NCBI GenBank assembly: GCA_964618415.1
Contig: CAZUAT010000007.1
Span: 1-64,000 of the forward strand
DNA length: 64,000 nucleotides
DNA from: JACTMI01 sp964618415
Lineage (GTDB): Bacteria; Acidobacteriota; Thermoanaerobaculia; Multivoradales; JAGPDF01
Direction of reading: 5' to 3'
Shown: one piece after another, positions 39,635 through 48,782 of the stretch
Numbering within the stretch: the first letter of the stretch is position 1
Layout: each line of letters starts with the position of its first letter
Translations under genes and position numbers: made by a program
Notes under the pieces: model-generated
Told to the model about the DNA's origin: nothing
Seen by the model: the letters and a program-made list of their open reading frames with translations, nothing else
Database searches by the model: none

Positions 39635-42118
39635 ATGCGTGACGCCGTGATGCGAAGGATGACGAATCGGAACTTCCGGCTGGGAATCGCCATCGCGATA
39701 GCGATGCTGATCCCGGGCTGGGGCGGTGCGTCCGCAGGTGCCGATCCCGAGGCGGCCGTGTCGGCCGACTCTCCAGTCGCGACCATCTCGAAGCTGGAGG
39801 TCGTCGAAACCGCGCTCGGGGCCCAGGTCCAGATCCAGGCCGACGAGGCTCTGGTTTGGAGGTCGTTCCGGGATGCTGCCGGGCGCCTGGTCGTCGAGTT
39901 CCCCAACTCCCGGCCGACCGAAGGCCTCGCGGCCCAGCCGGGTGCGGGTGGGCTCGTCGCGGCGGTCCACGTCTCCAGTTCGGAGGTCGGGGACCGTCCC
40001 GTGACGCGGGTGACGGTCGAAACACGCGACGCCAGCGAGCATCGCCTCGATGCCGATGCCAGCGGCGTCCGTATCGACCTGATGCGCAGCGGTGCGATTG
40101 CCGCCGCGTCGCCGTCCGCCGAGGCCGAGCCCTCACCGGACGTCGAGGAGGTGGCCGTTCAGGCGCCCGCGGCTGAGCCGGCCCCGGCCGTCGATCCGGC
40201 CCCAACGGCGGTCGCTGCAGCCTCGCCGATGCACACGCAGGCGGGAACCGTGGACCACCCGGTGGTCGCTCCACGACCGACCGGCGCCCCGGCGACCCGT
40301 CTCGAGGGCATCGTCGAGCTGGCGCCCGGAGTCGTCCGGATCGCTGGCGACGGCGAGTTCGCCTACTCGACGTTCCGACTGGAGAACCCGGAGCGGTTCG
40401 TCATCGACCTCGACGGCGTGTTCAACGCCAGTGATCGCGGCACCGTCCCGATGGGCGGCGCCGCGGTCGACCGCGTCCGCGTCTCGCAGTTCCGGACCGA
40501 TCCGGTCCCGGTGTCGCGCGTGGTCTTCGACCTGTCGGCGACCCAGGTGCCGGCGATCGAACGGACCGGCTCGGGCCTCGTGGTCCGATTCGGCGAGCGG
40601 ATCGCGGACACTCCGGCGCCCGCTGCGTACGAGCCGGTGGCTGCCGTCGCCGCGCCGGTCGAGCCGGAGCCGGAGGAAGAGGTCGTCGCCGTCGCGCCCG
40701 CGCCGGTACCGGCCCCGGCCCCGGCGCCGGTCGCCGTGGCTGCGGCTCCGGCGGCAGCTCCCGCGACGGTCGCCGACTTCGAGGCGGCCGACATGCAGGG
40801 TTCGACGACGCTTGGCAGCGCCGGAGCGCCGGTTCAGGCTCCCCCGACGCTGGCCTCGATCGAGGCCGGGCAGACCCTGACCGGGGCGAAGAAGGAGTAC
40901 TACGGCGAGCCGATCAGCATGACGCTGCGCGACGCTGACGTGCGCGAGGTGCTGCGCTCGTTCGCCCGCATCTCCGGCCTCAACGTCGTCATCCAGCCCG
41001 GCGTCAAGGGCACGGTGACCGTCGAACTCGAGCGGGTGCCGTGGGACCAGGCGCTCGATCAGATCCTCAAGATCAACGGCCTCGGCTACGAGCTCGACGG
41101 CAACATCATGCGCATCGCCCCAGTCGACGTGCTCGAGCAGGAGGCCCGTCGGGCTCAGGCCCTGCAGCAGGCGCAGGCGCTCTCGATTCCGCTGCGCACC
41201 GTCGTCAAGCGGCTTTCCTACTCGACCGCGGGTGAGGTCGCCGGCCTGCTCAGCCAGGGCGGCGCCGGTGGCATCCTGTCGCAGCGCGGCACGGTGATCA
41301 TCGACGGCCGCACCAACACGCTGGTGATCAAGGAGCTGCCGAGCTACATGGACACCGTGCTCGCGGTCATCGACACCCTGGACGTGCCGGAACCCCAGGT
41401 GATGATCGAAGCCAAGATCATCGAGACCACGAAGCAGTTCAGCCGCTCGCTCGGTATCAGCTGGGGCTTCGATGGCGTGGCCGACGCCGCGCACGGCAAC
41501 TCGACGACGCTGCAGTTCCCCAACCACGGCACGGTCGACGGCGGCGTCGGGCTGCTCACCGGCGGCGCCAACGGGTTCATCGACATGACTCTCGGCAACG
41601 TGCTCGACACGTTCACGCTCAACGCCCGCCTCCAGGTGGCCGAGAGCGAGGGCCTGGTGACGGTCCTGTCGGCGCCGAAGATCTCGACACTGAACAACAA
41701 CGCAGCGTCGATTCAAAGCGGCGTCCAGCTGCCGATCCAGACGGTGGCCAACAACACGGTCACTGTCCAGTTCGTCAACGCCACGCTGCGGCTCGACGTC
41801 ACGCCGCATGTGACCGCCGAGGGGACGATCCTGATGGACATCAACGTCCAGAAGCGCGAGCCGCAGCTGGCCTTCATCGTCCCCGGCGCGTCGAACGCCC
41901 CGATCTCCACCAAGGAAGCACGGACGCGCGTCATCGTCCGCGACGGTGGGACCACGGTCATCGGCGGCATCTACAAGGTGTCCAACGACAATGGCCAGGA
42001 TCGCGTTCCCGGCCTGTCCAACGTGCCGCTGCTCGGGCATCTGTTCAAGAACCGCCGGATGCGGAACGAGAACGACGAGATGCTGATCTTCATCACCCCA
42101 CGGGTCATCAAGCTCTGA
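39635..42118 (+). CDS. pilQ: Type IV pilus secretin PilQ
   Basis: About 827 residues, the outer-membrane secretin of the pilus. A signal peptide (GIAIAIAMLIPGW) is followed by two AMIN domains (about 35-145 and 220-325; peptidoglycan binding), a long Pro/Ala/Val-rich linker, a secretin N0/STN domain (YYGEPISMTLRDADVREVL), an N1 domain (VIIDGRTNTLVIKELPSY) and the secretin barrel to the end (NRRMRNENDEMLIFITPRVI). An ATG at 39596 is in frame, but the ATG at 39635 has a perfect GGAGG at 8 nt spacing and gives a better signal peptide. Confidence 0.94.
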   Translation: MRDAVMRRMTNRNFRLGIAIAIAMLIPGWGGASAGADPEAAVSADSPVATISKLEVVETALGAQVQIQADEALVWRSFRDAAGRLVVEFPNSRPTEGLAAQPGAGGLVAAVHVSSSEVGDRPVTRVTVETRDASEHRLDADASGVRIDLMRSGAIAAASPSAEAEPSPDVEEVAVQAPAAEPAPAVDPAPTAVAAASPMHTQAGTVDHPVVAPRPTGAPATRLEGIVELAPGVVRIAGDGEFAYSTFRLENPERFVIDLDGVFNASDRGTVPMGGAAVDRVRVSQFRTDPVPVSRVVFDLSATQVPAIERTGSGLVVRFGERIADTPAPAAYEPVAAVAAPVEPEPEEEVVAVAPAPVPAPAPAPVAVAAAPAAAPATVADFEAADMQGSTTLGSAGAPVQAPPTLASIEAGQTLTGAKKEYYGEPISMTLRDADVREVLRSFARISGLNVVIQPGVKGTVTVELERVPWDQALDQILKINGLGYELDGNIMRIAPVDVLEQEARRAQALQQAQALSIPLRTVVKRLSYSTAGEVAGLLSQGGAGGILSQRGTVIIDGRTNTLVIKELPSYMDTVLAVIDTLDVPEPQVMIEAKIIETTKQFSRSLGISWGFDGVADAAHGNSTTLQFPNHGTVDGGVGLLTGGANGFIDMTLGNVLDTFTLNARLQVAESEGLVTVLSAPKISTLNNNAASIQSGVQLPIQTVANNTVTVQFVNATLRLDVTPHVTAEGTILMDINVQKREPQLAFIVPGASNAPISTKEARTRVIVRDGGTTVIGGIYKVSNDNGQDRVPGLSNVPLLGHLFKNRRMRNENDEMLIFITPRVIKL

Positions 42119-42140
42119 GCGACCCGGGGAGGAGCCAGAT

Positions 42141-42686
42141 ATGAACCGCTTCGTCAAGTTGCTCGCTCTTACGCTCGTCGCTGTGGTCGGACTCGGCTGC
42201 GAGAGCCGCACCGACAAGGTGGACGCCGGAGGCGTCATCCTCTCGGTCACCGACTTCGACGGTCTGCCGATCTCGATCAGTGCCTCGGGTTCGTTCCCGC
42301 TCGTTCAGGTGGAAACGATCACGGTCACCAACGTCACGCGGAACAATTCACAGCCGACCAGTGACCTGATGAACGTGGAGATCCACAGCTACGAGGTATC
42401 GTTTACCCGTGAGGACACGGGGACGCGGGTCCCGCCGGTGCTGGTCAATCACATCTTCGGCATTGCGCCGGCCAACGGTACCTTCACGCTCGACGGTGGG
42501 CCGATCCTGCGTACCGACCAGTTCAACCACGCGCCGATCAAGGATCTCATCGACTACGGCCGCGACACGGAGACCAACACGCAGGTCGTCCGGCTCAAGG
42601 TCGCGATCCAGTTCTTCGGTCGCACGCTCAGTGGCGACCCGGTCGCATCCGCGCCCGCATACTTCACACTCGAAGTCTTTCCCTGA
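42141..42686 (+). CDS. Lipoprotein of unknown function behind pilQ (1)
   Basis: A 181-residue predicted lipoprotein (lipobox VGLGCE, Cys20) with an all-beta look: alternating hydrophobic residues such as VETITVTNVTRN and VVRLKVAIQFFGRTL. I recognise no named family. It lies 22 nt after pilQ with GGGAGGAG before the ATG, so it is almost surely in the pilus operon. A secretin pilotin or a pilus-associated outer-membrane factor is possible, though pilotins are usually helical TPR or compact beta proteins; this is inference from position only. Confidence 0.65.
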   Translation: MNRFVKLLALTLVAVVGLGCESRTDKVDAGGVILSVTDFDGLPISISASGSFPLVQVETITVTNVTRNNSQPTSDLMNVEIHSYEVSFTREDTGTRVPPVLVNHIFGIAPANGTFTLDGGPILRTDQFNHAPIKDLIDYGRDTETNTQVVRLKVAIQFFGRTLSGDPVASAPAYFTLEVFP

Positions 42687-42707
42687 GGTCGCGGGAGGCG
42701 AACGGAT

Positions 42708-43202
42708 ATGAACGCACGCAAGATGTTTCTGCTCTCGGCCGCGATCGTGGCAGGTCTGGTGCCCGCAGCCTGCGATACGAACGAGGCCAAGCTGCCCAGC
42801 CAGCCGCGGGTGCAGCCCGTCCAGCCGGAGGTGGTGCCGATCGTCACGGTGACGACCAGCCGCGGCCGCCTGCTGGTCAACGACGATCGCTTCGCCATGA
42901 TCAAGGTGACCGCGACCGATCCACGGACCAACTACACGGTACCCAATCTGACTCTGGCTGCCCTGACCACCAACCTGGGCAACTTCCAGAGCCAGGGCGG
43001 GCCTCAGGAGGTCGAGCTGGAGTTCTTCTGGGGCGAGATCAACGTTCCGCTCTTTGCCGGTGGCACGCCGGGCGACGCCCGGGTCCGAGCCGAGGTCAAC
43101 GGCGGAGTCGGCATCGTCCCGGTCCGCATCGTCTGCCCGTCGGAGGGTTGCGGTGGAGGCACGGGTGAGGCGCCGCCGGAAGGGGACATCTCCTACTTCT
43201 GA
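42708..43202 (+). CDS. Lipoprotein of unknown function behind pilQ (2)
   Basis: A 164-residue predicted lipoprotein (lipobox VPAACD, Cys22), a Pro/Gln/Val linker, then a probable Ig-like beta-sandwich: VTVTTSRGRLLVNDDRFAMI, LTTNLGNFQS and GDARVRAEVNGGVGI resemble the strand pattern of invasin/Big-type domains. It ends in a Cys-Gly-rich stretch (CPSEGCGGGTG). It lies 21 nt after the previous lipoprotein with GGGAGG upstream and belongs to the same operon. Function unknown. Confidence 0.65.
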   Translation: MNARKMFLLSAAIVAGLVPAACDTNEAKLPSQPRVQPVQPEVVPIVTVTTSRGRLLVNDDRFAMIKVTATDPRTNYTVPNLTLAALTTNLGNFQSQGGPQEVELEFFWGEINVPLFAGGTPGDARVRAEVNGGVGIVPVRIVCPSEGCGGGTGEAPPEGDISYF

Positions 43203-43389
43203 GTCGCGTTTCGCGACCAGCCCGCAGCATTCGACCCGGCCCGTCGGGCGCCCCGGAGGCGCGCGGCGGGCCGCCGTCGTTCTTGGGGAACAGTCGTTTG
43301 GGTCCCCATCCAGCTGCAGGCGCTCCGGCCGCGCGGCGGCCTGTGGGCGCGGCGTCTGAGAGGCGGTTTGCGCGGGCGGGCGGTTTGCA

Positions 43390-43395
43390 TAGAGT
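43390..43395 (+). promoter_or_regulatory. -10-like TAGAGT for the PKD lipoprotein gene
   Basis: TAGAGT ends 7 nt before the ATG at 43403. The only purines close to the ATG (CCAGG) are too near for a Shine-Dalgarno. A separate promoter giving a leaderless mRNA is plausible, in line with the 200-nt gap after the previous gene. That gap holds no other feature I can support. Confidence 0.4.
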
Positions 43396-43402
43396 AGCCA
43401 GG

Positions 43403-44320
43403 ATGACGCTCAAGACCTTCGCGCGGGCCGTGTTTGCTTTCTCTGGAATCGCTCTCCTCGCCTGTGACGAGGGTACGCCTGTGGCGCCGCAGGGAATGGT
43501 GCTGCAGATCTCGGCGGCGCCCACCCGGATCGCCCGTACGGGTATCTCGAACATCACCATGCAGGCGTTGCGTTCGAACGGCAACCCCGTCAACCCGGGC
43601 ACCGAGATTCGCCTCTCCAGCACCATCGGCACCGTCGACCCGGTCGTCTACACCGACACGGACGGCATTGCCCGTGCCGTCTTGACCGGCGACGGCCGGG
43701 CGGGGATCGCCACCGTCAGCGCGTACTCCGGTGCCAACGACCCCGTGACCACCGAGATCGAGGTCGGTGCCCGGGCGGCGGCCATCAGCCTCAATGCCGA
43801 CCCGAGCAACCTGCCACAGGAGGGCGGGGTGGTGGAGCTGATCGCGCTGGTGCGCGACGACGAGGGGCAGCCCCTGCCCGGCGCCTCGGTGAACTTCAGA
43901 ACCGAGGCCGGATCGCTGCGATCCGGCGGCCGCTTCATCACCACCGACTCGCGCGGACAGGCGCGAGACGTCCTCACCGTTTCGGCCTCAGACACTCAGT
44001 CGGAGCCGGACCGTCTGATCACCGTGACCGTCGAAGCTGGCGGGGAAGGCGGCGTGGTGACCGACTCGATCGACATCTCGATCCAGGCTCCGCCGATCGC
44101 AGCGTTCACGTTCTTCGTCTCCGGCAACACGGTCACCTTCACCGACACTTCGTCCGGCAATCCGACCAGCTGGAACTGGAACTTCGGCGATGGACAGTCG
44201 TCGAACGAACGCAGCCCGGTCCACCTGTACACACTGCCCAACAGCTACATCGTGCGCCTGCGCGTCTCGAATGCCTTCGGCTCGAGCGAGGCGAGCGCGG
44301 TGGTCAACATCCTGCCCTGA
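43403..44320 (+). CDS. Lipoprotein with Ig-like and PKD domains
   Basis: A 305-residue predicted lipoprotein (lipobox ALLACDEG, Cys21). Two Ig-like (Big/invasin type) domains occupy about residues 30-120 (ARTGISNITMQALRSNGNPV, DGIARAVLTGDGRAG) and 120-225 (DDEGQPLPGASVNFRTEAG, DSRGQARDVLTV). A PKD domain closes the protein (SWNWNFGDGQSS, YIVRLRVSNAFGSSE). This is an adhesin-like or surface-scaffold build. Position after the pilus genes suggests a pilus or outer-membrane link, not proven. Confidence 0.78.
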   Translation: MTLKTFARAVFAFSGIALLACDEGTPVAPQGMVLQISAAPTRIARTGISNITMQALRSNGNPVNPGTEIRLSSTIGTVDPVVYTDTDGIARAVLTGDGRAGIATVSAYSGANDPVTTEIEVGARAAAISLNADPSNLPQEGGVVELIALVRDDEGQPLPGASVNFRTEAGSLRSGGRFITTDSRGQARDVLTVSASDTQSEPDRLITVTVEAGGEGGVVTDSIDISIQAPPIAAFTFFVSGNTVTFTDTSSGNPTSWNWNFGDGQSSNERSPVHLYTLPNSYIVRLRVSNAFGSSEASAVVNILP

Positions 44321-44480
44321 TCGCCGGCGGCGGACCTGCAGCCGGCAGTACGCTCGCCGGCCGGAGGTTTGCCTCCGGACGGGCGGGTAGCCTGCCGGTG
44401 CGAAGTGCTAGAGTTACCGGAGTCATGGCCTCCCAATGCGTCCGAGCGGTCTGCCGGCGACTGGCCGGGAGCTGGTTCCG

Positions 44481-45833
44481 GTGACCGACGGCTTCTCTCC
44501 CGAACGGCTCGCCGAGTACGCGCAGCGCTGGCAGCGCGAGCCCGGGTCCCGGGTGTTCTTGCAGCTGGCCGAGGAACACCGGCGGGGCGGCCAGTTCGCC
44601 GAAGCGGTGGCCGTCCTGCGCCAGGGCCTCGAGCGCAATCCACGTCACGTTTCGGCGCTGGTCCTGCTGGGGCGATGTGAGCTCGAACGCGGCGACGCGG
44701 AGGCCGCGCGCGAGGCGCTCGAGCAGGCCGTCGTCAGCGACCCGGCGCAGCTGGTCGCCAACCGCCTCCTCGTCGACGCCTACCTCTCCCTCGGAGAGAT
44801 CGACAAGGCGCGCGAACGCATCGAGTTCTACCGCCTGTTCAACGACCGCGATCCGGAGATCGACGAGCTCGACCGCCGGATCGAAACCGCGCAGCGGCAG
44901 GTGGAGGCATCCGCGGGGACGAGCGAACCCCGAGCCGCACGTGCGGGCGGGTTCGACGCGCGGACCGAACGCGACCCGATGCCGTTTGGTCCGGTGTTCG
45001 ACCCGGTGGCTGCCGGCGCTCGCATCGCCGCGGCCTTTTCTTCCGAGCAGATCTTTCCGCTCGCGCTGGCAGGCACGGCGCTGGGCGCAACCGCAGTCGC
45101 GGAGCCGCCGGCGGAAGAGGCGTCGGCCGAACTTCAGGTGGAAGCCGAGCCGGCAGCCGGCGAACCGTCCGCGCAGGAGCCGGAAGCGCCCACGTCGCGC
45201 CTCGTCTTCCGGTCGACTGCCCCCCGCACGCCACCGCCGCCCGAGCCGGCCTCTGTAGCGGACTTCGAGGTCGAAGAGCCGGAACCGGAGTCGGAGCCGC
45301 CGGTGGCCGACCTGCCTCCCTGGGGTTCGTCGCTGCCACGCGGTGCGGAAGAGATCTTCGAGGCGCAGGCCGAGGTCATAGCCGCGCCGTTCATGCCCCG
45401 CACGATCGGCGAAGAGGTCGAGCGGGAGATGCTCGAGGAGCCGTTCGACGAGGTGCTCACGGAGAGTTCCGTCGCCGTTCCGCTGCCGGATCGGGTCGCC
45501 GATCCGGAGCCCCCGGCGGCCGAACCGGCCAGCACCAGTGCGACTCTGGCCGAGCTCTACCTCTCGCAGGGTCACCTGGACGAGGCGGAAGCGGAGTACC
45601 GCCGCGTGCTGGCAGGGCGCCCGAATGACGCCACGGCGCTCGCCGGCCTGGAAGAGATCTCGCGGCGCCGCCCTCGGCAGGTACCGGCGGAGGCGCCCTC
45701 GGCGGCCTGGGAGGCGCCGGAAGAGGCGACAATTGCCGCGCCGCCGCAGGGCCTCACCGCACGCAAGCTGGCGACTCTGCGCGGCTACCTCGCGCGCGTG
45801 CGCCAGGGACGGGAGCGTGCCCGTGTATCTTGA
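44481..45833 (+). CDS. TPR protein with long acidic/proline-rich middle
   Basis: About 450 residues: TPR repeats at the N-terminus (SRVFLQLAEEHRRGGQFAEA, PRHVSALVLLGRCELERGD, LLVDAYLSLGEIDKARER), a long Ala/Pro/Glu-rich middle of about 230 residues, and another TPR-like unit near the C-terminus (LAELYLSQGHLDEAEAEYRR). No signal peptide is seen, so it is probably cytoplasmic. The GTG at 44481 follows GGGAG by 9 nt; an ATG at 44436 would add 15 residues. It overlaps the roadblock gene by 17 nt, pointing to joint function. Confidence 0.7.
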   Translation: MTDGFSPERLAEYAQRWQREPGSRVFLQLAEEHRRGGQFAEAVAVLRQGLERNPRHVSALVLLGRCELERGDAEAAREALEQAVVSDPAQLVANRLLVDAYLSLGEIDKARERIEFYRLFNDRDPEIDELDRRIETAQRQVEASAGTSEPRAARAGGFDARTERDPMPFGPVFDPVAAGARIAAAFSSEQIFPLALAGTALGATAVAEPPAEEASAELQVEAEPAAGEPSAQEPEAPTSRLVFRSTAPRTPPPPEPASVADFEVEEPEPESEPPVADLPPWGSSLPRGAEEIFEAQAEVIAAPFMPRTIGEEVEREMLEEPFDEVLTESSVAVPLPDRVADPEPPAAEPASTSATLAELYLSQGHLDEAEAEYRRVLAGRPNDATALAGLEEISRRRPRQVPAEAPSAAWEAPEEATIAAPPQGLTARKLATLRGYLARVRQGRERARVS

Positions 45834-46179
45834 GCGCCTCTCCGCGATCAGCAACCGGGTCGACGGCACACTCGCGCTGTCGCTGGTCGCTGGCGACGGG
45901 ATGCCGGTCGAGTCGTTCTCTGCCGATCCGGATCTCGATCTCGAATCGATCGCTGCCGAGCTGGTCGCGCAGGCGCGCACGATCGTGCAGCAGCAGCGCG
46001 AGTTGGCCGTCGGTGGTGTGCGGCAGCTGACCATCGTGGGCGACGCGCTGACGTTCGTGCTTTCCGCGCTCGGCGGCGGTCACTGGCTGCTCGCCGCTCT
46101 ACGCCCCGAGGCTTCGCTCGGCCGGGCGCGTTTCGAACTCAAGCGCGCAAGGCTGCTGTTCGCCGACGACCTGGAATGA
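45817..46179 (+). CDS. Roadblock/LC7-domain protein (MglB-like)
   Basis: A 120-residue protein that is essentially one roadblock/LC7 domain: SNRVDGTLALSLVAGDGMPVES (first helix and strands, quoted in part GTLALSLVAGDGMPV), a middle helix (ESIAAELVAQARTI) and strands GGVRQLTIVGDALTFVLSAL and HWLLAAL. Such proteins (MglB) regulate small Ras-like GTPases (MglA) that set cell polarity and pilus placement; no MglA-like gene is in the window. A second GTG at 45823 is an alternative start. It overlaps the TPR gene and lies downstream of the pilus operon. Confidence 0.75.
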   Translation: MPVYLERLSAISNRVDGTLALSLVAGDGMPVESFSADPDLDLESIAAELVAQARTIVQQQRELAVGGVRQLTIVGDALTFVLSALGGGHWLLAALRPEASLGRARFELKRARLLFADDLE

Positions 46180-46228
46180 TCTGTCCAACGCTCCAGACCC
46201 TGCAACGACACTTCCGACCGGTTCAGCC

Positions 46229-46699
46229 ATGTTGACCTTCGAACAGATCAAGGAACTCATCGAGTTGGTCGCCAGTCGGCGACTCCACGGCCTGGAGATC
46301 GAGCGCTCCGGCTTCGCGCTTCGGATCACCGGCGAGCACGGAGGCGCGGCGGTCGCCGCGCCTGTCTCCGATGGCGGGCGCGCGCCGGTGGCCGAAGCGG
46401 TCGTCTCCGCGCCCGCCCCGACCGCCGAGCCCGCACTGCCCTCGCCGCCCGCGGCCGACGTGCACGTCGTCAACTCGCCCATCGTCGGCACCTTCTATGC
46501 CGCTCCTAGCCCGGATGCGCCGCCGTTCGTCAAGCTGGGCGATCGGGTCCGCAAGGGCCAGGTGCTCTGCATCGTGGAGGCGATGAAACTGATGAACGAG
46601 ATCGAGTGCGACGCTGACGGAGTGGTGGCCGAGATCTATCCGAAGAATGGTCAGCCGGTCGAGTTCGGCGAGCCGCTGTTCGGGCTGCGGGCCGACTGA
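46229..46699 (+). CDS. accB: Biotin carboxyl carrier protein of acetyl-CoA carboxylase
   Basis: A 156-residue BCCP. N-terminal FEQIKELIELVASRRLHGLEI is the AccB-type dimerisation/contact segment; a Pro/Ala-rich linker follows, then the biotinyl domain with the EAMKLMNEI biotinylation site (Lys about 121) and the preceding SPIVGTFYAAPSP thumb region. It delivers carboxybiotin for malonyl-CoA synthesis. It is followed after 129 nt by accC, the usual pairing. Confidence 0.95.
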   Translation: MLTFEQIKELIELVASRRLHGLEIERSGFALRITGEHGGAAVAAPVSDGGRAPVAEAVVSAPAPTAEPALPSPPAADVHVVNSPIVGTFYAAPSPDAPPFVKLGDRVRKGQVLCIVEAMKLMNEIECDADGVVAEIYPKNGQPVEFGEPLFGLRAD

Positions 46700-46828
46700 T
46701 TCGACGTCGCCACACCTCCGACCGCTCCTGCCGTTCGGTACCCGCCGCCGCCGCCCGAGAACCGGCAGGGTGACCCGGGTGACCCAACGGACAACCGATC
46801 CACCAGGGGACCGACCTACGGACAGCAC

Positions 46829-48190
46829 ATGTTCCGAAAGATCCTGATCGCCAACCGAGGAGAGATCGCGCTGCGGGTCATCCAGGCCTGCCGCGAACTC
46901 GGCATCCCGACGGTGGCCGTCTATTCGACCGCCGATCGCGACAGTCTGCACGTTACCTACGCGGACGAGGAGGTCTGCATCGGCCCGCCGCCCTCGGGCC
47001 AGAGCTACCTCAATATCTCGGCGCTGGTTTCCGCGGCTGAGATCACGGGTGCCGACGCCATCCATCCCGGCTACGGTTTTCTGGCGGAGAACGCTCATTT
47101 CGCCGAGGTACTCGCCGAGTGCGGCCTGGCGTGGATCGGCCCGCCGCCCGAGGTGATCCGTCGCATGGGCGACAAGGCCGCCGCCCGCCGCACAGCGGTC
47201 GACGCGGGTGTGCCGGTGCTGCCCGGTTCGGGCGACCCGCTCACTTCGGGCGCCGAGGCTCGCGAGCTGGCCGCCGACGTGGGCTATCCGGTCATCCTCA
47301 AGGCAGCGGCCGGCGGTGGCGGTCGCGGCATGCGGATCGTGCGCTCGGAGGCGGATCTCGAGAAGCTGTTCGAAACCGCCTCGAGCGAGGCACAGAAGGC
47401 GTTCGGCGACGGTTCGATCTATCTCGAGAAGTACCTCGAGGAGCCACGCCACATCGAGTTTCAGGTGTTCGGGGACCGATACGGACACGCCATCCACCTC
47501 GGTGAGCGCGAGTGCTCGATCCAGCGCCGGCACCAGAAGATCATCGAGGAGGCGCCCTCGCCGGCTCTCACGCCGGAGCTGCGCGAGCGAATGGGCGAGG
47601 CCTCGGTCCGCCTGTGCGAGCACGTCGGATACGAGAACGCGGGCACGATCGAGTATCTCCTCGACCGGGACGGCAGCTTCTACTTCATGGAGATGAACAC
47701 TCGCATCCAGGTCGAGCACCCGGTCACTGAGATGGTCACCGGCGTCGATCTGGTGAAGCTGCAGATCCAGATCGCCGCCGGCGAGCGTTTGACCGTGCCC
47801 TCGGGCCTGAGGCACCGCGGTCACGCGATCGAGTGTCGGATCAACGCCGAGGATCCGCGGACGTTCGCGCCGAGCCCCGGCAGGCTGACCACCTTCCACC
47901 TGCCGGGCGGCCCCGGTGTGCGGGTCGACACCCATGGTTACGAGGACTACGTCGTGCCGCCGCACTACGACTCGCTGGTGGGCAAGCTGATCGCGCACGG
48001 CCGGGACCGCGACGAGGCGATCGCCCGCATGATGCGAGCCCTCGACTTCTTCGTCATCGAGGGGATCCGGACGATCATCCCGCTGCACCGGGAGATTCTG
48101 CGGGACCCGGTTTTCCGGCGCGGGCGCTTCTCGACACGCTTCATGGAGGAGTTCCAGGCACGGCGCGAGGCGGAGGCTCCCAAGCCGTGA
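46829..48190 (+). CDS. accC: Biotin carboxylase, acetyl-CoA carboxylase
   Basis: A 453-residue ATP-grasp enzyme that carboxylates biotin on AccB. It has KILIANRGEIALRVIQAC, IHPGYGFLAENAHFAEV, the glycine-rich ATP loop AAAGGGGRGMRIV, GERECSIQRRHQKIIEEAPS and EMNTRIQVEHPVTE. Length and motifs are standard. The ATG lies in a polypurine-poor region (GGACAGCAC), with no strong Shine-Dalgarno. The carboxyltransferase subunits are not in this window; the beta subunit at 131-1795 is of the acyl-CoA type. Confidence 0.96.
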   Translation: MFRKILIANRGEIALRVIQACRELGIPTVAVYSTADRDSLHVTYADEEVCIGPPPSGQSYLNISALVSAAEITGADAIHPGYGFLAENAHFAEVLAECGLAWIGPPPEVIRRMGDKAAARRTAVDAGVPVLPGSGDPLTSGAEARELAADVGYPVILKAAAGGGGRGMRIVRSEADLEKLFETASSEAQKAFGDGSIYLEKYLEEPRHIEFQVFGDRYGHAIHLGERECSIQRRHQKIIEEAPSPALTPELRERMGEASVRLCEHVGYENAGTIEYLLDRDGSFYFMEMNTRIQVEHPVTEMVTGVDLVKLQIQIAAGERLTVPSGLRHRGHAIECRINAEDPRTFAPSPGRLTTFHLPGGPGVRVDTHGYEDYVVPPHYDSLVGKLIAHGRDRDEAIARMMRALDFFVIEGIRTIIPLHREILRDPVFRRGRFSTRFMEEFQARREAEAPKP

Positions 48191-48260
48191 GCACTGCCGG
48201 CCCGGGTCGGCCTCGGCGGTCGGGCGGCGCCCGCCGGCGATGCTCGCCGACGGGACGTAC

Positions 48261-48782
48261 ATGCGGATCTATCTGACGGGGTTCATGGGCGCCGGCAAGA
48301 CCACCACCGGGGCCGATCTGGCGCGTCTGCTGGGCTGGCCGCTGATCGACCTGGATGCCGAGGTCGAACGGCGCGCGGGCGTCTCGATCCGCGAAATGTT
48401 CGCGACCCGGGGCGAGGCCGAGTTCCGCCGGCGCGAGCGAGAGGTCCTGCTCGAGACCCGCGCGGGCGGGGACGGAGTCATCGCCGTCGGGGGCGGCACC
48501 TTCGTCGACCCGGCCAACCTCACCGCGGCGCGCGAGGCCGGCACCATCGTGTGGCTGCACCCTTCGTTCGAGACGATCATGCGCCGCATCGGCCCGCTGG
48601 GTAAGCAGGATCGCCCGCTGTTTCGCGACGAGATCTCCGCTTTTGCCCTCTACCGCGAGCGGCTGCCGTCCTACCGCGCCGCCGACCTGACCGTCGACGT
48701 GCGCGACGACGAGACCCCGGCCGAGGTGGCGGCGCGAATCCGGCTGCTGCTGCGGCTCCCGGAGCGGGCGTGCTCTACCTGA
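48261..48782 (+). CDS. aroK: Shikimate kinase
   Basis: A 173-residue kinase phosphorylating shikimate in the aromatic amino-acid pathway. It has the P-loop GFMGAGKTTTGADLA, DLDAEVERRAGVSI (shikimate-binding Asp), the FRRREREVL segment with substrate-binding arginines, and VGGGTFVD. The ATG at 48261 (MRIYLTGFMGAGK) matches the family start; an in-frame ATG at 48240 would add seven residues. It overlaps the following phosphoesterase gene by 13 nt. Confidence 0.92.
   Translation: MRIYLTGFMGAGKTTTGADLARLLGWPLIDLDAEVERRAGVSIREMFATRGEAEFRRREREVLLETRAGGDGVIAVGGGTFVDPANLTAAREAGTIVWLHPSFETIMRRIGPLGKQDRPLFRDEISAFALYRERLPSYRAADLTVDVRDDETPAEVAARIRLLLRLPERACST

Noticed and set aside
46229..48190. accB/accC as the partners of the carboxyltransferase at 131
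   Set aside because: AccB and AccC show the separate-subunit pattern of fatty-acid synthesis acetyl-CoA carboxylase and lie 45 kb away; the 131 gene belongs to a family that normally uses a fused biotin-bearing alpha subunit.
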